Below, piece after piece: positions 12,116-24,003 of a stretch of 64,000 bases of DNA. The translations under genes and the position numbers were made by a program. The stretch covers positions 496,001 through 560,000 of the forward strand of contig JAVXUO010001488.1 of assembly GCA_033065855.1 (NCBI GenBank), given 5' to 3'. The DNA comes from Escallonia rubra (taxonomy: Eukaryota; Streptophyta; Magnoliopsida; Escalloniales; Escalloniaceae). The notes under the pieces were generated by a model. That model was given only the letters and a program-made list of their open reading frames with translations, ran no database searches and had not been told where the DNA came from. Numbering within the stretch: the stretch's first letter is position 1; each line of letters opens with the position of its first letter.

Positions 12116-15100
12116 CTACAAGGGTCATGTTAAATTTATTGTTATTTACATTAGGATTTGTGTCAAGATCCATATAAAGTTTTAATGTCATCAACTTGAC
12201 AGATTAATAATGCACAGGCCACTTTGACCATCTGATGTGCTTTTTAACGGTTTAAAAAGTCTAGACTAGGATTGCTCGTACCATACAGCTATGTTCTTGA
12301 CGGACTGCCTGAACTTATTGCAGTAACTCTCATGCGACATGGGTTAGAGAAAACAACATGAATAACATTATTCCTGGCAGCCAAAGTTCATTTAGAATTT
12401 TGTCTAAGTGGAATCACAAATCATGCCATGCATCTTGGTCTAAGCATTTTTTTCGAAGTCGAACCTTATATTACAACATAAACTTGGCACAGCATAAACT
12501 CGAATAAAAGTATATATAGCATATGTTTAATGTTAAAACTATTTTAATCCCAAAAAGGAACCAGTAGATTATCTATGATGAATATGAATTGGGTGACTTT
12601 ACTAATCTTTTTTAATTTTTATTTTTTGGGACAGAGAAACTTTATTAATCTTGATGCAAACAGAATATAACTTGGTTTCACCTCGGATTAAGTCCTGCTT
12701 ACCACGGATGGGGTGAGGGGGAAACTTCAAGTGAATTTTGATGGGCAACCAAGATAGGGCTAATATTTCTGAATCAAGTGATCAAAGCATCGAATTGTTG
12801 GCCCCCAAAATTGGGTCTGAGTTGTTATTAGGTAGGTTATGCTTTCCCTACTTTATCTGTTATTAGTATCATTTTACTTCAAGAAGGGAAGCACCATAAA
12901 AGGGAGAGAATTCAAAACTTTAGAATATATTCATGAATGGGTATTAAATTGTATACCTTTCTGGTGAAGGGAGTTAGGTCAGAGGCGTCTTTACATTAAT
13001 GTACATCACTTGTGAGGTACGAACTACTAAATTGGGCTCAGTAGGGCAAGGACGGTGATCTAAACAAGGAAAACAAGCTTACAAAAGGGGTGATGAGAAT
13101 TAAATTGCATGGTCCTCATGGGTTGGTATGAACATATAAATGAGTGTGGGAAGAGTGGTCCTTCATACATTCTCTAGTAGGTTGTGGTGAAGTGACATGA
13201 CCCCTAATGTGCGAAAAGAGGGATATTTATGTTTTTGGAATGAGGAAATACTAAGACGGAGTTCTTAGGTGTCACAAGCTTATCGTTTTAGCGACAAATA
13301 AAAAGTTATGCTAAACAAAATTCAACTTTTTTCCTTTGGTCGTGCGAAATTCACTTTTAAGTTTCTTTTCAGACGGTATCACTTGATTTTTCTAGACAAG
13401 CATAACAAAAGGTTTCTTTCTTAATAATAAGTGTATTCAAAAAGCAGAACCGGTAAATAGGAATATTGAGTGTGTTTGAAAAAATAGCAAACAGTTATAT
13501 GTTGAGCCTGATTTTAAAAAGTCATATTGTCAGCAAAAAGTACTGCACATTAGTCCTAACCTTGAAGGTCCCTAAATACATTGTACTTGGTAAATATGTA
13601 GTTTTGACGCTCTTCGTGTCCCGTATATATCTTGTACTTTCGGTCGAGAGAGTCACGTGATAGAATGAGAACAACAAAAGAGTGAGACTTTGAATATTGC
13701 ACTGTAAACTATTGATAGAATAGTAGAACCGCAACTTGGCGCCGGCCATGCTTCGAGGACGTTGCAAAGGTGCGAAAAAAAAATACGATTATCTGGCGTA
13801 TTGGTGAGTATCGTGAATCAAGTTTCTTCGTTTTTCTTCTTTATATTGAATGTGTTAATTTGCAAAAAATAAAATAAAATTAAATGACTGAATAAAAACA
13901 ACCAAAAGGATATGTAACTATATATGGCCTGAACCAAGTCAAACAATTAGCAATTACCCCCTAAAACACCTCATACTTCTTTGTCTAAATGATTCATTAA
14001 ACACGGACGTGCCAAAACAAAGTGGCTTATATAACTCAAATTATATGTTGCCTGGACCTCATGCTTGCTTTATCAAGTAGTTGTCTCAAATTACAAAGTA
14101 ACCAGTTATTAGGGCTGATGGATCATGACACTCACCACAATGTCCATCTTGTTTTCTTCTTTTTGGCAATTTTGGACACTACAATACCTTTTGAACTGTC
14201 ATGAGAGCAATCATATCTTTACATACATCCTGACACACCATGGTATGTGGTAGAGAAATAAGCTCCAGATGGTGGCTTGCTCAATAATTCTTCAATCTAC
14301 TCCGAAGTCTCAACTAGTCTCCAGGGTAGTCCTGGATTGGATAAAACCCTAGACATAGCCCTTTTTACTTTCTTGCGTACTTGATATGACACTCATATAA
14401 TGTATATATATGTGAGTCTCTCTAACACTGTTTGTCGTTATAGTCACTTAACGCAAAAACTTTATTAATTGGATTAAACTTTTGTTATAACGTGATATTC
14501 GAAGAGCTTCTAATGATCTTAAAACATTTAATACACATATGCACTCGTTCCTTTCCCTTTTTCTGAGAATAGGCATGGCAAATGACTCTTGGATAGTTAG
14601 CCATGCGTGATGCATTACGTCCTTCCTCCTTTGCTACGTTAGAACTGAATAGTTTATCTTTCCAGCAAGCTAGCATCATGCTTCCATATTGCAGAAATAG
14701 ACAGTAAAGGTATAGTTTAAAGATCTTATAATCCTCCTCCAATGCATGTCATAATCATGTAATTATTCTTCCTAAAATGATGATCGGACGTTTATGAGGT
14801 ATGTCATCAGAACTAAATGACAACTTATTAACAGTATAATATTTGTCCGAGCAGATCAAAGGTCCCCTCCCCTCACCCTAGCTAGCCAATCTGTAAGAAA
14901 TTGATCGGATATAAATCTGATCTGGAACGAGAATTGCAGGGGGAGGTGGGAGACACCATCATATCCATACACGGTCATATGGGTCCTCTGGCCACGGGTG
15001 ATGCTCATGTGTAGGCTTTGATACTCTTGTCTGGGACATAAGGCATACTCCCTTCACTGTATAAAATGTACTTGGAGCATTGTCGGTGGGTTGTGCAATT

Positions 15101-15338
15101 CTGCAAACCTGACTAAAAGAGTTCATATATGAAGCAAATTGCTCTTACACCAAGAAACATTTTAGATTTGATAACTGGATTTTGGTTACCAAAACTTTTG
15201 TAATGCCATTTTGCCATTCTCTGGTCCCAAACGTTGCTACAAATGAATTGAAGAATGTTAAAACCCAAGGTGTCTTTCATAGCGGAGGCAGCGGGGGGCA
15301 CGTGCCCACCTACTGCCTTTGTATTCCCCATTGTATAG
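12116..15338. other. Intergenic, no gene seen
   Basis: AT-rich with short ORFs only. None shows conserved motifs or plausible splice partners. No clear repeat structure was noticed. Confidence 0.45.
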
Positions 15339-16811
15339 GAGAAAATATTTAGTAGTTGTCTAATTAACGTCACATCATCGGCATACGTGGTGTTAGACTA
15401 CCACTAATATCACGCCAACTAAGCGAGGGTGGCAAGTTGTGGGCTGATATCCAAGTAGATCTAAATTGTTAACCATGGTTTATAAAGTTAAAATTGAAAT
15501 TTTCGGGAAAAAAAAAAAAGAATTTCCCGCCCACCTTTTTTCATTTTTCAGGTTAAAACATTTGAATCCATTTCCAGTTCTTTCTCCTCTCTTTCCTCTC
15601 CCATTTCACTTCTTTCTGGTCTCTCTTTCATCAGCAATTCAACTGGCAATAAATCAGTTTGGAGATTGGGATGTTTAGATCTTCTTGAACATGTTTAAAT
15701 TTAGGGTTTCCACCGTCCACGGTAAGTACCACTTGGTCTGTGTTACCCTTTTGGTTGTTTAGGTCCTGCATCTCTAAGTTTGTCCATCACCATCCCATTT
15801 CAGAGAGAAAGAGAGTGAATGACTATTGCACCTTACTAATACAGCAGCAGAAGAACCCATCATGCAACTAAGGAACGTGTTGATTAGTCAAAGTTCATGA
15901 CACAAAAAGATGATTGCCAAAGCAGAGGGGGTCACCGTGAAACTGAGCACAGTGCACTTCATTTTCCTTCTTTTCTTTGTAGAAGCAAAAAGTTGAATGG
16001 TTTAAGGTTTTTAATTCAGCTCCTGTAAATGATATTGGCCCCGTTTTCCACACCAGGAAAATCCTAAGTAATTATTCTCCTTACATTTCCCCAGCAATTG
16101 CTGCAAACTTGAATACTAATACTCTTGAATATGAAAGTGACTAGCAAAAATATCAGAGTACTTTCATCTCAAGGAAATATTTTCTTCCTTATGAAATGTT
16201 CCCTAAATACTGGAGCCATAGCATAAAGAATGGACCATAAAAGGATACTAGCTTCTTCCCTGCGTGAACAATTCGCGGGCAAGCCCTCCATAAACAGAGT
16301 ACTGCTAGCGTCAGGAGGCATAGGATCTTCAGGTCTCCAACCACTCACTCCCATTTTCTAGCCATTTACAGTCGCAGCAGGGTCTGAGCCCCCAATGCCC
16401 ATCATAGGAGGATCATCAACATGAGTAGTTGAAGGCACAAGTTGAATTGCTGATGGTGCTTTCTTATTGCCAGAAGATAAACTCCTATACTCGTCCGCCT
16501 TTTCCCAGGTCGGCGCCGCATATAGCCGGGGAGATGAAAGAGGGACAAGAAAGAGATGAAATGGGAGAAGAAAGAGAGAATAAAGAAATAAAATGGATTC
16601 AAATGTTTTACCCTGAAAAATGAAAAAGATGGGCGGGTAATTCAAAATTTTTCGAATCAATTTTAATTTTATAAACCATGGTTAAGAATTTAGATCCAGC
16701 TAGACATCGGCCCACAACTTGCCACCCTCGTTTGTTTGACGTGATATTAGTGGTAGTCTAGCACCACGTATGCTGATGATGTGACGTTAGACAACCACTA
16801 AATATTTTCTC
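15339..16811. mobile_element. TIR element with long arms and a captured gene fragment (Pack-type)
   Basis: The left end (GAGAAAATATTTAGTAGTTG) is the near reverse complement of the right end. The match continues inward for about 300 bases through the CACATCATC, TACGTGGTG, CTACCACTAATATCACG, AACCATGGTTTATAAA and AAAACATTTGAATCCATTT blocks. The total length is about 1.47 kb and no transposase is encoded. The interior carries a fragment of an RNA-binding-protein gene on the minus strand. Long TIRs with a captured host exon fit a Pack-MULE. No clean 9-bp target duplication is visible, so that label is inference. Confidence 0.72.
16169..16660 (-). pseudogene. Captured fragment of an RRM RNA-binding protein gene
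   Basis: One minus-strand frame runs through this stretch, interrupted by a single TAG (16360-16358). Before the stop it reads HVDDPPMMGIGGSDPAATVNG-like sequence. After it come WRPEDPMPPDASSTLFMEGL and PANCSRRE. This linker plus first RRM beta-strand is typical of plant RRM proteins of the nuclear-speckle NSR type, where DASSTLF-EGLP--C-RRE leads into the RNP motifs. Similarity ends right after RRE (about 16264), where the RRM should continue, so only part of the domain was captured. The N-terminal side merges into the element's arm near 16530. Not expected to give a working protein. The family assignment is from memory of the motif. Confidence 0.6.
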
Positions 16812-16955
16812 TTTTTTATAGAGTACACCAACAATAGTGTGTTACCGCCACGGGCGGAGGAAGAAGCATTGTGCACCAGTGTCCAGGATGAGAGGGAAGG
16901 TTGAAGTTCCTGTGAGGCTTGCAAGAGTACGATGCAGATTGCAGAATAGATAGAA

Positions 16956-18910
16956 CACTACAAGAAAAAAGACTTTTTGCGACTTAGTTATGTCCGTCGA
17001 TAAAAATCCATCGCTAAAAGTAACAGTTAGCGACAGAATAACCCGTCATCTAAGATCCGTCGGTCAAAACTTTTACCAACGACGGATTTTAGAAGACGGG
17101 TTTTGAGCGACGGATTATCCGTCGCTAATAGGATTTTCTAAATTTTGTATTTTTCGGTCAAATTTTTTAAATATTTTGGGAAAAATATTTAGCGACAGTG
17201 TCTTTAGCAAAGGTCTTCTCCGTCACTAAAAGTTTAAAAAAAACAAAAATACGTTTAGCGACGGACTTTTAGCGACAGCATAGTCCGCCGCTAAAAGTGA
17301 ACCCTAACAAGCGAAATGTTCCCCTTATTTCTCTCTCTCTCTCTCTTTCTCTCTCCTCATCGTCGCCGTTCATCCTCCCGTCCTCTGCCGTCGATGTTCA
17401 CTCCATCACCTCTCTTCATCGTTGGCGCCCCTGTCCTATGTCGTTGCCCTCCCTGTCCCCCGCAGCCTCTGTCATTTGCCGTTTCCCTCCCCCTCCCTCG
17501 GTCGCCCCTCGATCTCCTCTGTCGTCGCTCTCCCCCTCCCCCGCCATGCACCCCTCTCCTCTATCTCCGCCCCTCACCTCGGTGGCCCACCGCCTACCCA
17601 CTACAGGCCAAGCCGTCGCCCACTGCCACTGCAATCCCGACGATCGCACGGCCACTGCCCATCCTCGATCGATATGTGTCTAATTTGATTTGTTATAGTG
17701 TACTTGAATCCTAATTTGGTAATGTTGTATTTCATTTGTTATAATGTAATTGCATTTGATTTGTTATAATGTAATTTATTTAATCTGTTGTAATGTAATT
17801 GTATTTGATTTGTTATAATGTAAATGAATTTAATCTGTTTTAATATAATTGTATTTAATTTGTTGTAATGTAATTGTATTTAATTTGTTAGTTGGGTTTA
17901 ATTAGGAATAATTACTATAAACTAGAGTTTAATTAGGATTAATCAGTTTTAATAAGGCCGCGTAAGTGGCCTCCCCGGTATGACTGCATGCACGTGCCGT
18001 GATAGGAGCACCCCCACCCCCCGCTGCATCTCCACAGACGCAGACACCGACCGTGGAGCGCTCGACGTTACATGAGGATGAGGTTCGTCACATTGCTGCG
18101 GAGGTTTAGGAGGATCACAGAGCATAATCAGGTACAACCATTATATACGTTTAATTAGTGAACACTATACGATTGCTATCGAGATTAATGCGTCTGTGCC
18201 TTTACATGCAGGGCACTGTTGCTGGACATGCCGAGCCGGATCCGGATCACAGTGCCCCCGTGGACGAGGACGATTAGCAGGACCCATCAGATCCGGGACT
18301 CGCTGAACCCTAATCAGCCCTTCCCCTCCTAACTCTTTGTATCCTGCTCTTGTGCCCCTTCCGCCCCCCCTGCCCCTCGACTTGTACTCCCCTCCCCGAC
18401 TCTATTAATATACCCAACTCCCGTGCCCTCCTAAATTTTGTATACATTGAATTGTGATTGTTGGATTGTGAATACATATTTAGGTATTAAAAAATAAAAT
18501 TTAGTTTGACTTTTAGCGACGGACTAGATTCCGTCGCTCAAAGTCTAAGTAATTTTAAACGAATGACTTTTACCGACGGGAATTCCATTGCTAAACATTT
18601 AAACGACAAAAGTTTAGCGACGGAATTTCATCGCTAAATATTTAGGTAATAAATTATTTTTGAAAAAAAAATTTAATACGGAAAATAGAATTAGCGATGG
18701 AATATCCGTCGCAAATTGTATTTGTACTTCCGTCGTTGAAGGTAACTTTAGGCGACGGATTGAAAAATTTTGTCGCAAAACTTTTAAAGACGGGGTTGTA
18801 GGCAACAAAGTTTTAGTGACGGGATGTCCGTCGCTAAAACTTTTTTTCGACGGATATTGGACTTTTAGCGACGGAAGTGTCCGTCGCTAAAAGTCATTTT
18901 TCTTGTAGTG
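16956..18910. mobile_element. Non-autonomous CACTA (En/Spm-type) transposon
   Basis: It begins CACTACAAGAAAAAAGACTTTT and ends AAAAGTCATTTTTCTTGTAGTG, the classic CACTA inverted termini. Subterminal regions (16970-17300 and 18500-18900) are packed with both orientations of TTTTAGCGACGGA / TCCGTCGCTAAAA, the kind of repeat that binds the element's own transposition protein. The flanking triplets are GAA and AAA, so the 3-bp target duplication is imperfect. The 1.1-kb interior has a C/T-rich Pro/Ser low-complexity stretch, an AT minisatellite and a short GC-rich stretch around 18040-18280, but no transposase. It would need an autonomous partner to move. Confidence 0.88.
17690..17895. repeat. 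AT-rich minisatellite inside the CACTA element
   Basis: About six to seven degenerate copies of a roughly 30-bp unit around TTTGTTATAATGTAATTG. It is followed by GGTTTAATTAGG-type phrases like those in the array at 21.3-23.1 kb. Confidence 0.65.
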
Positions 18911-19370
18911 AAACTAAATAGTTTATGATCAATGGAGGTGGAAATGATAATCCAACCAAAAAGGCAGAACACAAACCAATCCATTCACAAAATATAAAGA
19001 ACAATTTAGTGCTAGTAAATGGTAAAAACCCATCTCTAAAAATCCATGGAAACAACGGCGCCTTCGTTGCTACCATGGGCCGCTGCAAATCGTCATCGAC
19101 TCCGCTCTCCAGTCCGTCGGTATTTGGGTTTTAGCGACGGGGTGTCCGCCGCTAAAACCTTTTTTCCGACGAATATCAGACTTTTAGCAACGGAATTGTC
19201 CATCGCTAAAAGTCATTTTTCTTGTAGTGAAACTAAATAGTTTATGACCAATGGAGGTGGAAATGATAATCCAACCAAAAAGGCAGAACACAAGCCAATC
19301 CATTCACAAAATATAAAGAACAATTTAGTGCTAGTAAACGGTAAAACTCATCTCTGAAAATCCATGGAAA
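18840..19370 (+). repeat. 319-bp tandem duplication spanning the CACTA right end
   Basis: The block holding the last subterminal repeats, the terminal TTCTTGTAGTG and about 140 bases of flank (AAACTAAATAGTTTATGA..., through CCATGGAAACAAC) is repeated with the TAGTG ends 319 bases apart (18910 and 19229). The element therefore has two possible right ends. Because flanking host DNA is included, the duplication happened after insertion. Confidence 0.8.
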
Positions 19371-19478
19371 CAACTAGTGGCCAACAAATTACAAGAGTAA
19401 TCTAAATACCGACGGACTGGAGAGCGAGTCGATGACGATTTGCAGCGGCCCATGGTAGCAACGAAGGCGCCGTGTTTG
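19053..19478. repeat. Short inverted repeat, about 70-bp arms
   Basis: 19053-19122 (GGCGCCTTCGTTGCTACCAT... to CCAGTCCGTCGGTA) reappears in reverse complement at 19408-19478. The spacer is about 285 bases and contains the second CACTA right end. Confidence 0.75.
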
Positions 19479-21279
19479 TTGAACTAGTTGGAGATGTCAA
19501 ACCCAATTTTTGAACCACCGCCAGTTTCCTCACAATACATCTGCCTTGCACGGTGAGTCCATTTCTTCTTGTACTCTTGAAAGTTGGAATGGTCTTTAAA
19601 TATCCATCTACCAGTTCCAAGCCTCGACTGTAACGATTGTTGTGGTGGCTGATAAGTGGTGCCTCGTTCAGTAGCACACGTGTGTCAAAATTAAAGAAGA
19701 AGAGTCCACGAAACCAAGGGTTCTTGCAAGTTTGACAACTTCTTTTTACAGTGCATGTGTCGAACTTTGTTGCCAGAAGTTTTATTACTTTTCCACGTCC
19801 ATTCATCCTCACCTGTTCATGGTCATGTCCAGCATCAGAGAAATGATTCCATGCTCTATTATTTTATTCACATTGTTATCTATTAGCAATAGTAATAACT
19901 TGTTAATTTTGTGTCATTACTTGCGCTAAGAACTTAAGCCGTTAGAAAATAAATTCAATAATGTTATCATGTTTGACATTCTTCATCGCATACAAACTTC
20001 CAATTAGACGCGGTGATAAAAATCATTGAGATAGAAACAATGGTGTGCCATCACCAAGTTGCGCTAATAAACGAGTGTAAATTACACTGCTATTCCGGAG
20101 AGGTCAAATATGCAAGCGAGAATAATCAAAATCAAGACCTTGCACAATGAGATAATTTATTATGTAATCGGTTGTTCTAAAAGTTTAAGTTAGTAGATAA
20201 CGTACTCAACAATGTTATCACGCTTTCTTGTAGCGGCACCGTTTGGCGACGAAAGAAAGCGTGGGCAAGACATGAGTTTAGGCATATCTTAATTGCTTAA
20301 TCAAAATATATATCAAGTACCCACCCCGCCCAACAATTTTGGCTCCGCCACTGTTTCATAAGGCTTGAGAGAGTCTATCGAGAAAGAAATAAAGTTATGC
20401 TTAAGTTGCAGGGGTATTTTTCAAATATTTCAAATACGTGACTGCGGTTAAACAATGGGATAGAAAAATAGCCAAATTTGAGCTCATAGAGGGATGGATA
20501 TTTCCACTTACCAATAAAAAAAAATAGTACATCATTGTTAGCACTATCTTCCACATTCAACACAAGAGTGGATCGATGAGGGGGAAACAAAGCCCATCTA
20601 AAGGGCCCTAGCTAAATGTGGGCCACCATGTTTGTCCAGAGCCATAAGTAACATTCAAGAAGTGAAGACGTTGAATAACAACTCTGGTGTCGATGATGGC
20701 TAGTCTCGCCGCCCAAATTGGGTCCGAGAAAGGGTTGTTGATGATGTTGTTGGTGTCAACTACGAAGATAATATATTTGTTCTTAAAGCCAAATTTATTG
20801 CCAATAGGGCAGGGAATGCTTATGCACTTCAAGTTTAGGGGAATGGGAAAAAATCTGTTCGAGCAGAGGTAATAATGCCTTCAGAGTTTTGGCAGATTGC
20901 AGCAATGCAGGATTTTTTTGGGCAAAAGGCAACATCAAATATAATTTAAAACTGTCCAAGGGGCGGAGGTTGCCAAATTGACGAGGGAGTGGGATGTTTT
21001 GGTTAGAAGAGGGAAGAGCGGTAATTGAGGAAACTTCGGTTAATCATTTTTGGAAACCTTAATGGATTAAAACTGAGGCTTTCAAAGATAACTATGTTTC
21101 TGGTAAGCCAAAGAATGTCAAAGAGAGTTGCAACAATAAGAGTGTATGAGTTTTTGTTATCATCGGTTAGGCCAGGAGGGTTCAAAATGTTCTATCTGTT
21201 TGGGGACGGTTGAGCACTTTTTGTGGCGGCCTGAAGTCTTGGGGCGAGGACATCCAGAGTAATCTGGTAAGGTCACAAT
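19479..21279. other. Repeat-derived DNA with a possible LINE remnant
   Basis: A minus-strand ORF at 19402-19812 (136 residues) shows no family I recognise, and its end reads through the inverted repeat, so I do not call it a gene. At 21003-21185 (-) the frame TLIVATLFDILWLTRNIVIFE resembles the stretch just after the zinc-binding domain of LINE reverse transcriptases, a weak hint of an old LINE. Nothing else is supported. Confidence 0.35.
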
Positions 21280-23100
21280 CCTAATTGAACCAAATTAGGG
21301 TTGTAACGTAATTGTAACAATTAAACCCTACTTACCCCTAATTTGTTCCCAATTAACCCTAATTGAACCAAATTAAACCTATTTATCCATAATCTAACAA
21401 ATTAACAATAATTAACCCCGCGTAACCCTAATTGAACGAATTAACCCCAATTAAACCCGATTAACCCTAACTGTACCAATTAATTGTAATTAACCCTATT
21501 GAACCAATTAGCCATAAGTAATCCCGATTTAGCTTAATTGAACCAATAAATCTTAATTAGCCCTGATTAATCCTAATTAGTCTGGATAAACCCTAATTAA
21601 CCTAATAAAGCCTAATTAATCTAAGTGCATCCAATTACTCGAATTGCATCCGAAATAGCCTAGTTAAGCCTAAGTACATCCAAATTACTCGCGATCCCCT
21701 TCGACCCCCTACCTCCATCATGCCCCACTGACCCATTGCCCCACCGGCCATCGCTTGTAACCCCGACGACCGGCCACCGCACTGCCAGCCGCCTCCCACT
21801 TGTACGTATTATTTTAATTAAATGTTGGAATTTTTAATTTTTTTGTGAAAGGTCTTTTATTCCATTAAATACAATACTTACATGCCTATGTTTATGTACA
21901 TTCTACATTATACACTAAACCCTAAATTAATCTGTAGTATCCCTGTTTCATCAATCCCACATGCCCTTCATAGTGCTATATTCTTGGCATCTGTTGTGAC
22001 TTGTTGAATTATTCTGATTATAGTTAATTATAATTATTATTTTTTCAAGTTATTCTGATGTCGAAGTGTTCTTTTTGATTTCCAGAATTATTTGTAATGT
22101 GAAGTTTTAGAAATTGATACCTTAGCCCCTTTGATTGGTAGTTAGGAGTCACATGAAAATTAAATTCCTCCACGAGGGGTAACCATATAAAAATAATTTT
22201 GATTAACCCCGATTAACCCCTAACACATCCCTAGGTAACCTTAATTAACCTTAATTAATCATGATTCACCCTAATTAAACATAATTAAACCTAGTTAACC
22301 CCGATCAACCCTAAGTAACCCCGATTAACTGTAATTAACTCTGATTCACCCTAATTAAACCTAATTAACTATTATTAAACCTAAATAACCCTGATTAACC
22401 CTAAATAAACATCATTAACCACGATTAACCCCTAACACATTCCTAGGTAACCCTAACTAAACTCTAATTAAACCCTATTAATATATTCCTAATTAACCCT
22501 AATTATCCTAAATACTCTCTAACCCTAACTATATACTTAAACCCTGGACTCAATCACAAGTGGAACAATTTCAACTCTGCGAATTTACTCAACGAATTCT
22601 AAAGTGACTCAATCCTAATTAACTCTAATTAACCTTAATTAGCTCTTATTTAAACACTAGTTAATAATTATTAAGTCTAATTAAACCCAATTAACCTATT
22701 TAGGTCGAATTAGCCCTTATTAGCATTAACCATATTTAGCTCGAATTAGTCCTAATCGGCTCTAATTAACCCTAATTAAAACTAATTAACCCTCATTAAC
22801 ATTAATTGACCCTAATTTACTATTAATTTAATCTCTAATTATCCCTAATCACCATCAATTAACCTAATTAAATCCTGATTGTCCTGATAAATCGTAGACA
22901 ACCCCTAATTAAACCTAATTAGGGTAATTAACTGTAATATGCTATAATTAGGCTCAATTAGCCTTAAGTAGCCCGAATTAATCCCTCAATAATATTAATT
23001 GAGTCTAATTAAAGGTAATTAACTGTAATCAACCCTAAATAGCTCGAATTGCCCCTAATTAACACATTTACTCGACATTTTCACCTTAATTAGCTATATC
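21280..23100. repeat. Degenerate AATTAACCCTAATT array
   Basis: About 1.8 kb dominated by variants of CCTAATTAACC and CCCTAATTAAA at irregular 10-14-bp spacing. It is interrupted near 21690-21800 by a C-rich stretch and near 21830-22140 by ordinary AT-rich DNA. It resembles telomeric CCCTAAA only superficially: the period is wrong and the AATT spacer is constant. The same phrases appear inverted (GGGTTAATTAG) beyond the palindrome's right arm, so the array belongs to the same inverted structure. Confidence 0.7.
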
Positions 23101-23182
23101 TATTTAGGCTCGGTACAAAATCATTTGGTTATACTGAACATGAGCAGAGAGAGAAAATCATCATTCCTAAATCCTTTAATAC

Positions 23183-23417
23183 TTAACGATCCACCAAATC
23201 AGGATTCTCAAGTAAACCCGGTGCTTTTGGTTGGTAAGTTATGGACTCAAAAATTTTCCTTAGCGCGTCATGTTGAACCATCTCGTCTAAGATCTTATCT
23301 TCCGAAACTTTAGATAACACTTTTGGCTCGCAACTCTCCACGTCTGCAGAAGAGAAGAGTTTCTAAGACAAATTAAAGGTCTTTCTCAACCTGTCGCAGA
23401 CATTTTCTGCCATCCAT
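23183..23417 (-). pseudogene. Gene fragment, left arm of the palindrome
   Basis: Read on the minus strand, this arm encodes a C-terminal segment: a start-like ATG at 23417, MDGRKCLRQVEKD, then a 4-base insertion with a stop. The frame then resumes VESCEPKVLSKVSEDKILDE, MVQHDALRKIFE and QPKAPGLLENPDLVDR, closing with a TAA. Codon-like substitutions between the arms suggest a real source gene. I do not recognise the family. Confidence 0.5.
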
Positions 23418-23772
23418 TATTCCTGAGGTACTTAGATGGTATATATACATAGTTTTCTTCTTACCAATCCTGTATGCGCAACATATGGCTTGCCTTTCAA
23501 CTGATGGGTTCCAACCAATATTAAGCAAAAATAACTATCGATACCCCAACCAGGGTCGATTAGAGCTAATTCGAGCTCATTAGGGTTAATGCTAATGAGG
23601 GCTAATGAGAGCGAAATGAGGTTTGAAAGGCAAGCTATGTGGGACATAAATTTGGTTGGGGTGTCGAGATTTGTGTTGCAATCTATCAGTTGAAAGGCAA
23701 GCCATATGTCAGGCATACGGGATCGGTCTGAAGAAAACTGTGTATATATATCATCTAATTACCTCATGAACA

Positions 23773-24003
23773 ATGGAGGGCAGGAAATGTCTTCGACAGA
23801 CTGAGAAAGATCGTTTGTCTCAGAAAGTCTTCTCTTTTATAGACATGGAGAGTTGCGAACCAAAAGTGTTATTTGATGTCTCAGAAGATAAGATCTTAGA
23901 CGAAATGGTTCAACATGACGCGCTAAGAGAAATTTTTTAGTCCATAACTTACCAACCAAAAGCACCGGGTTTACTTGAGAACCCCGATTTGGTGGATCGT
24001 TAG
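23773..24003 (+). pseudogene. Gene fragment, right arm of the palindrome
   Basis: The mirror copy on the plus strand. From ATG 23773 it reads MEGRKCLRQTEKDRLSQKVF, then SFIDMESCEPKVLFDVSEDK and ILDEMVQHDALREIF, before a TAG at 23938-23940. The same frame continues with QPKAPGLLENPDLVDR to a second TAG (24001-24003). The left arm has GAG where the first TAG stands, so this copy was inactivated by a nonsense change while the left arm carries a frameshift. No upstream exon or promoter was recognised. Confidence 0.5.

Noticed and set aside
17297-17714. Pro/Ser/Leu-rich ORFs of 88-132 residues in three frames
   Set aside because: Low-complexity C/T-rich interior of the CACTA element, open in all frames with no domain.
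19402-19812. 136-residue minus-strand ORF
   Set aside because: No recognised family. Its 3' part is the inverted copy of CACTA-flanking DNA and there are no splice partners or promoter signs.
21280-23100. Interstitial telomere repeat
   Set aside because: The motif is CCCTAATTAA at irregular spacing, not (CCCTAAA)n.
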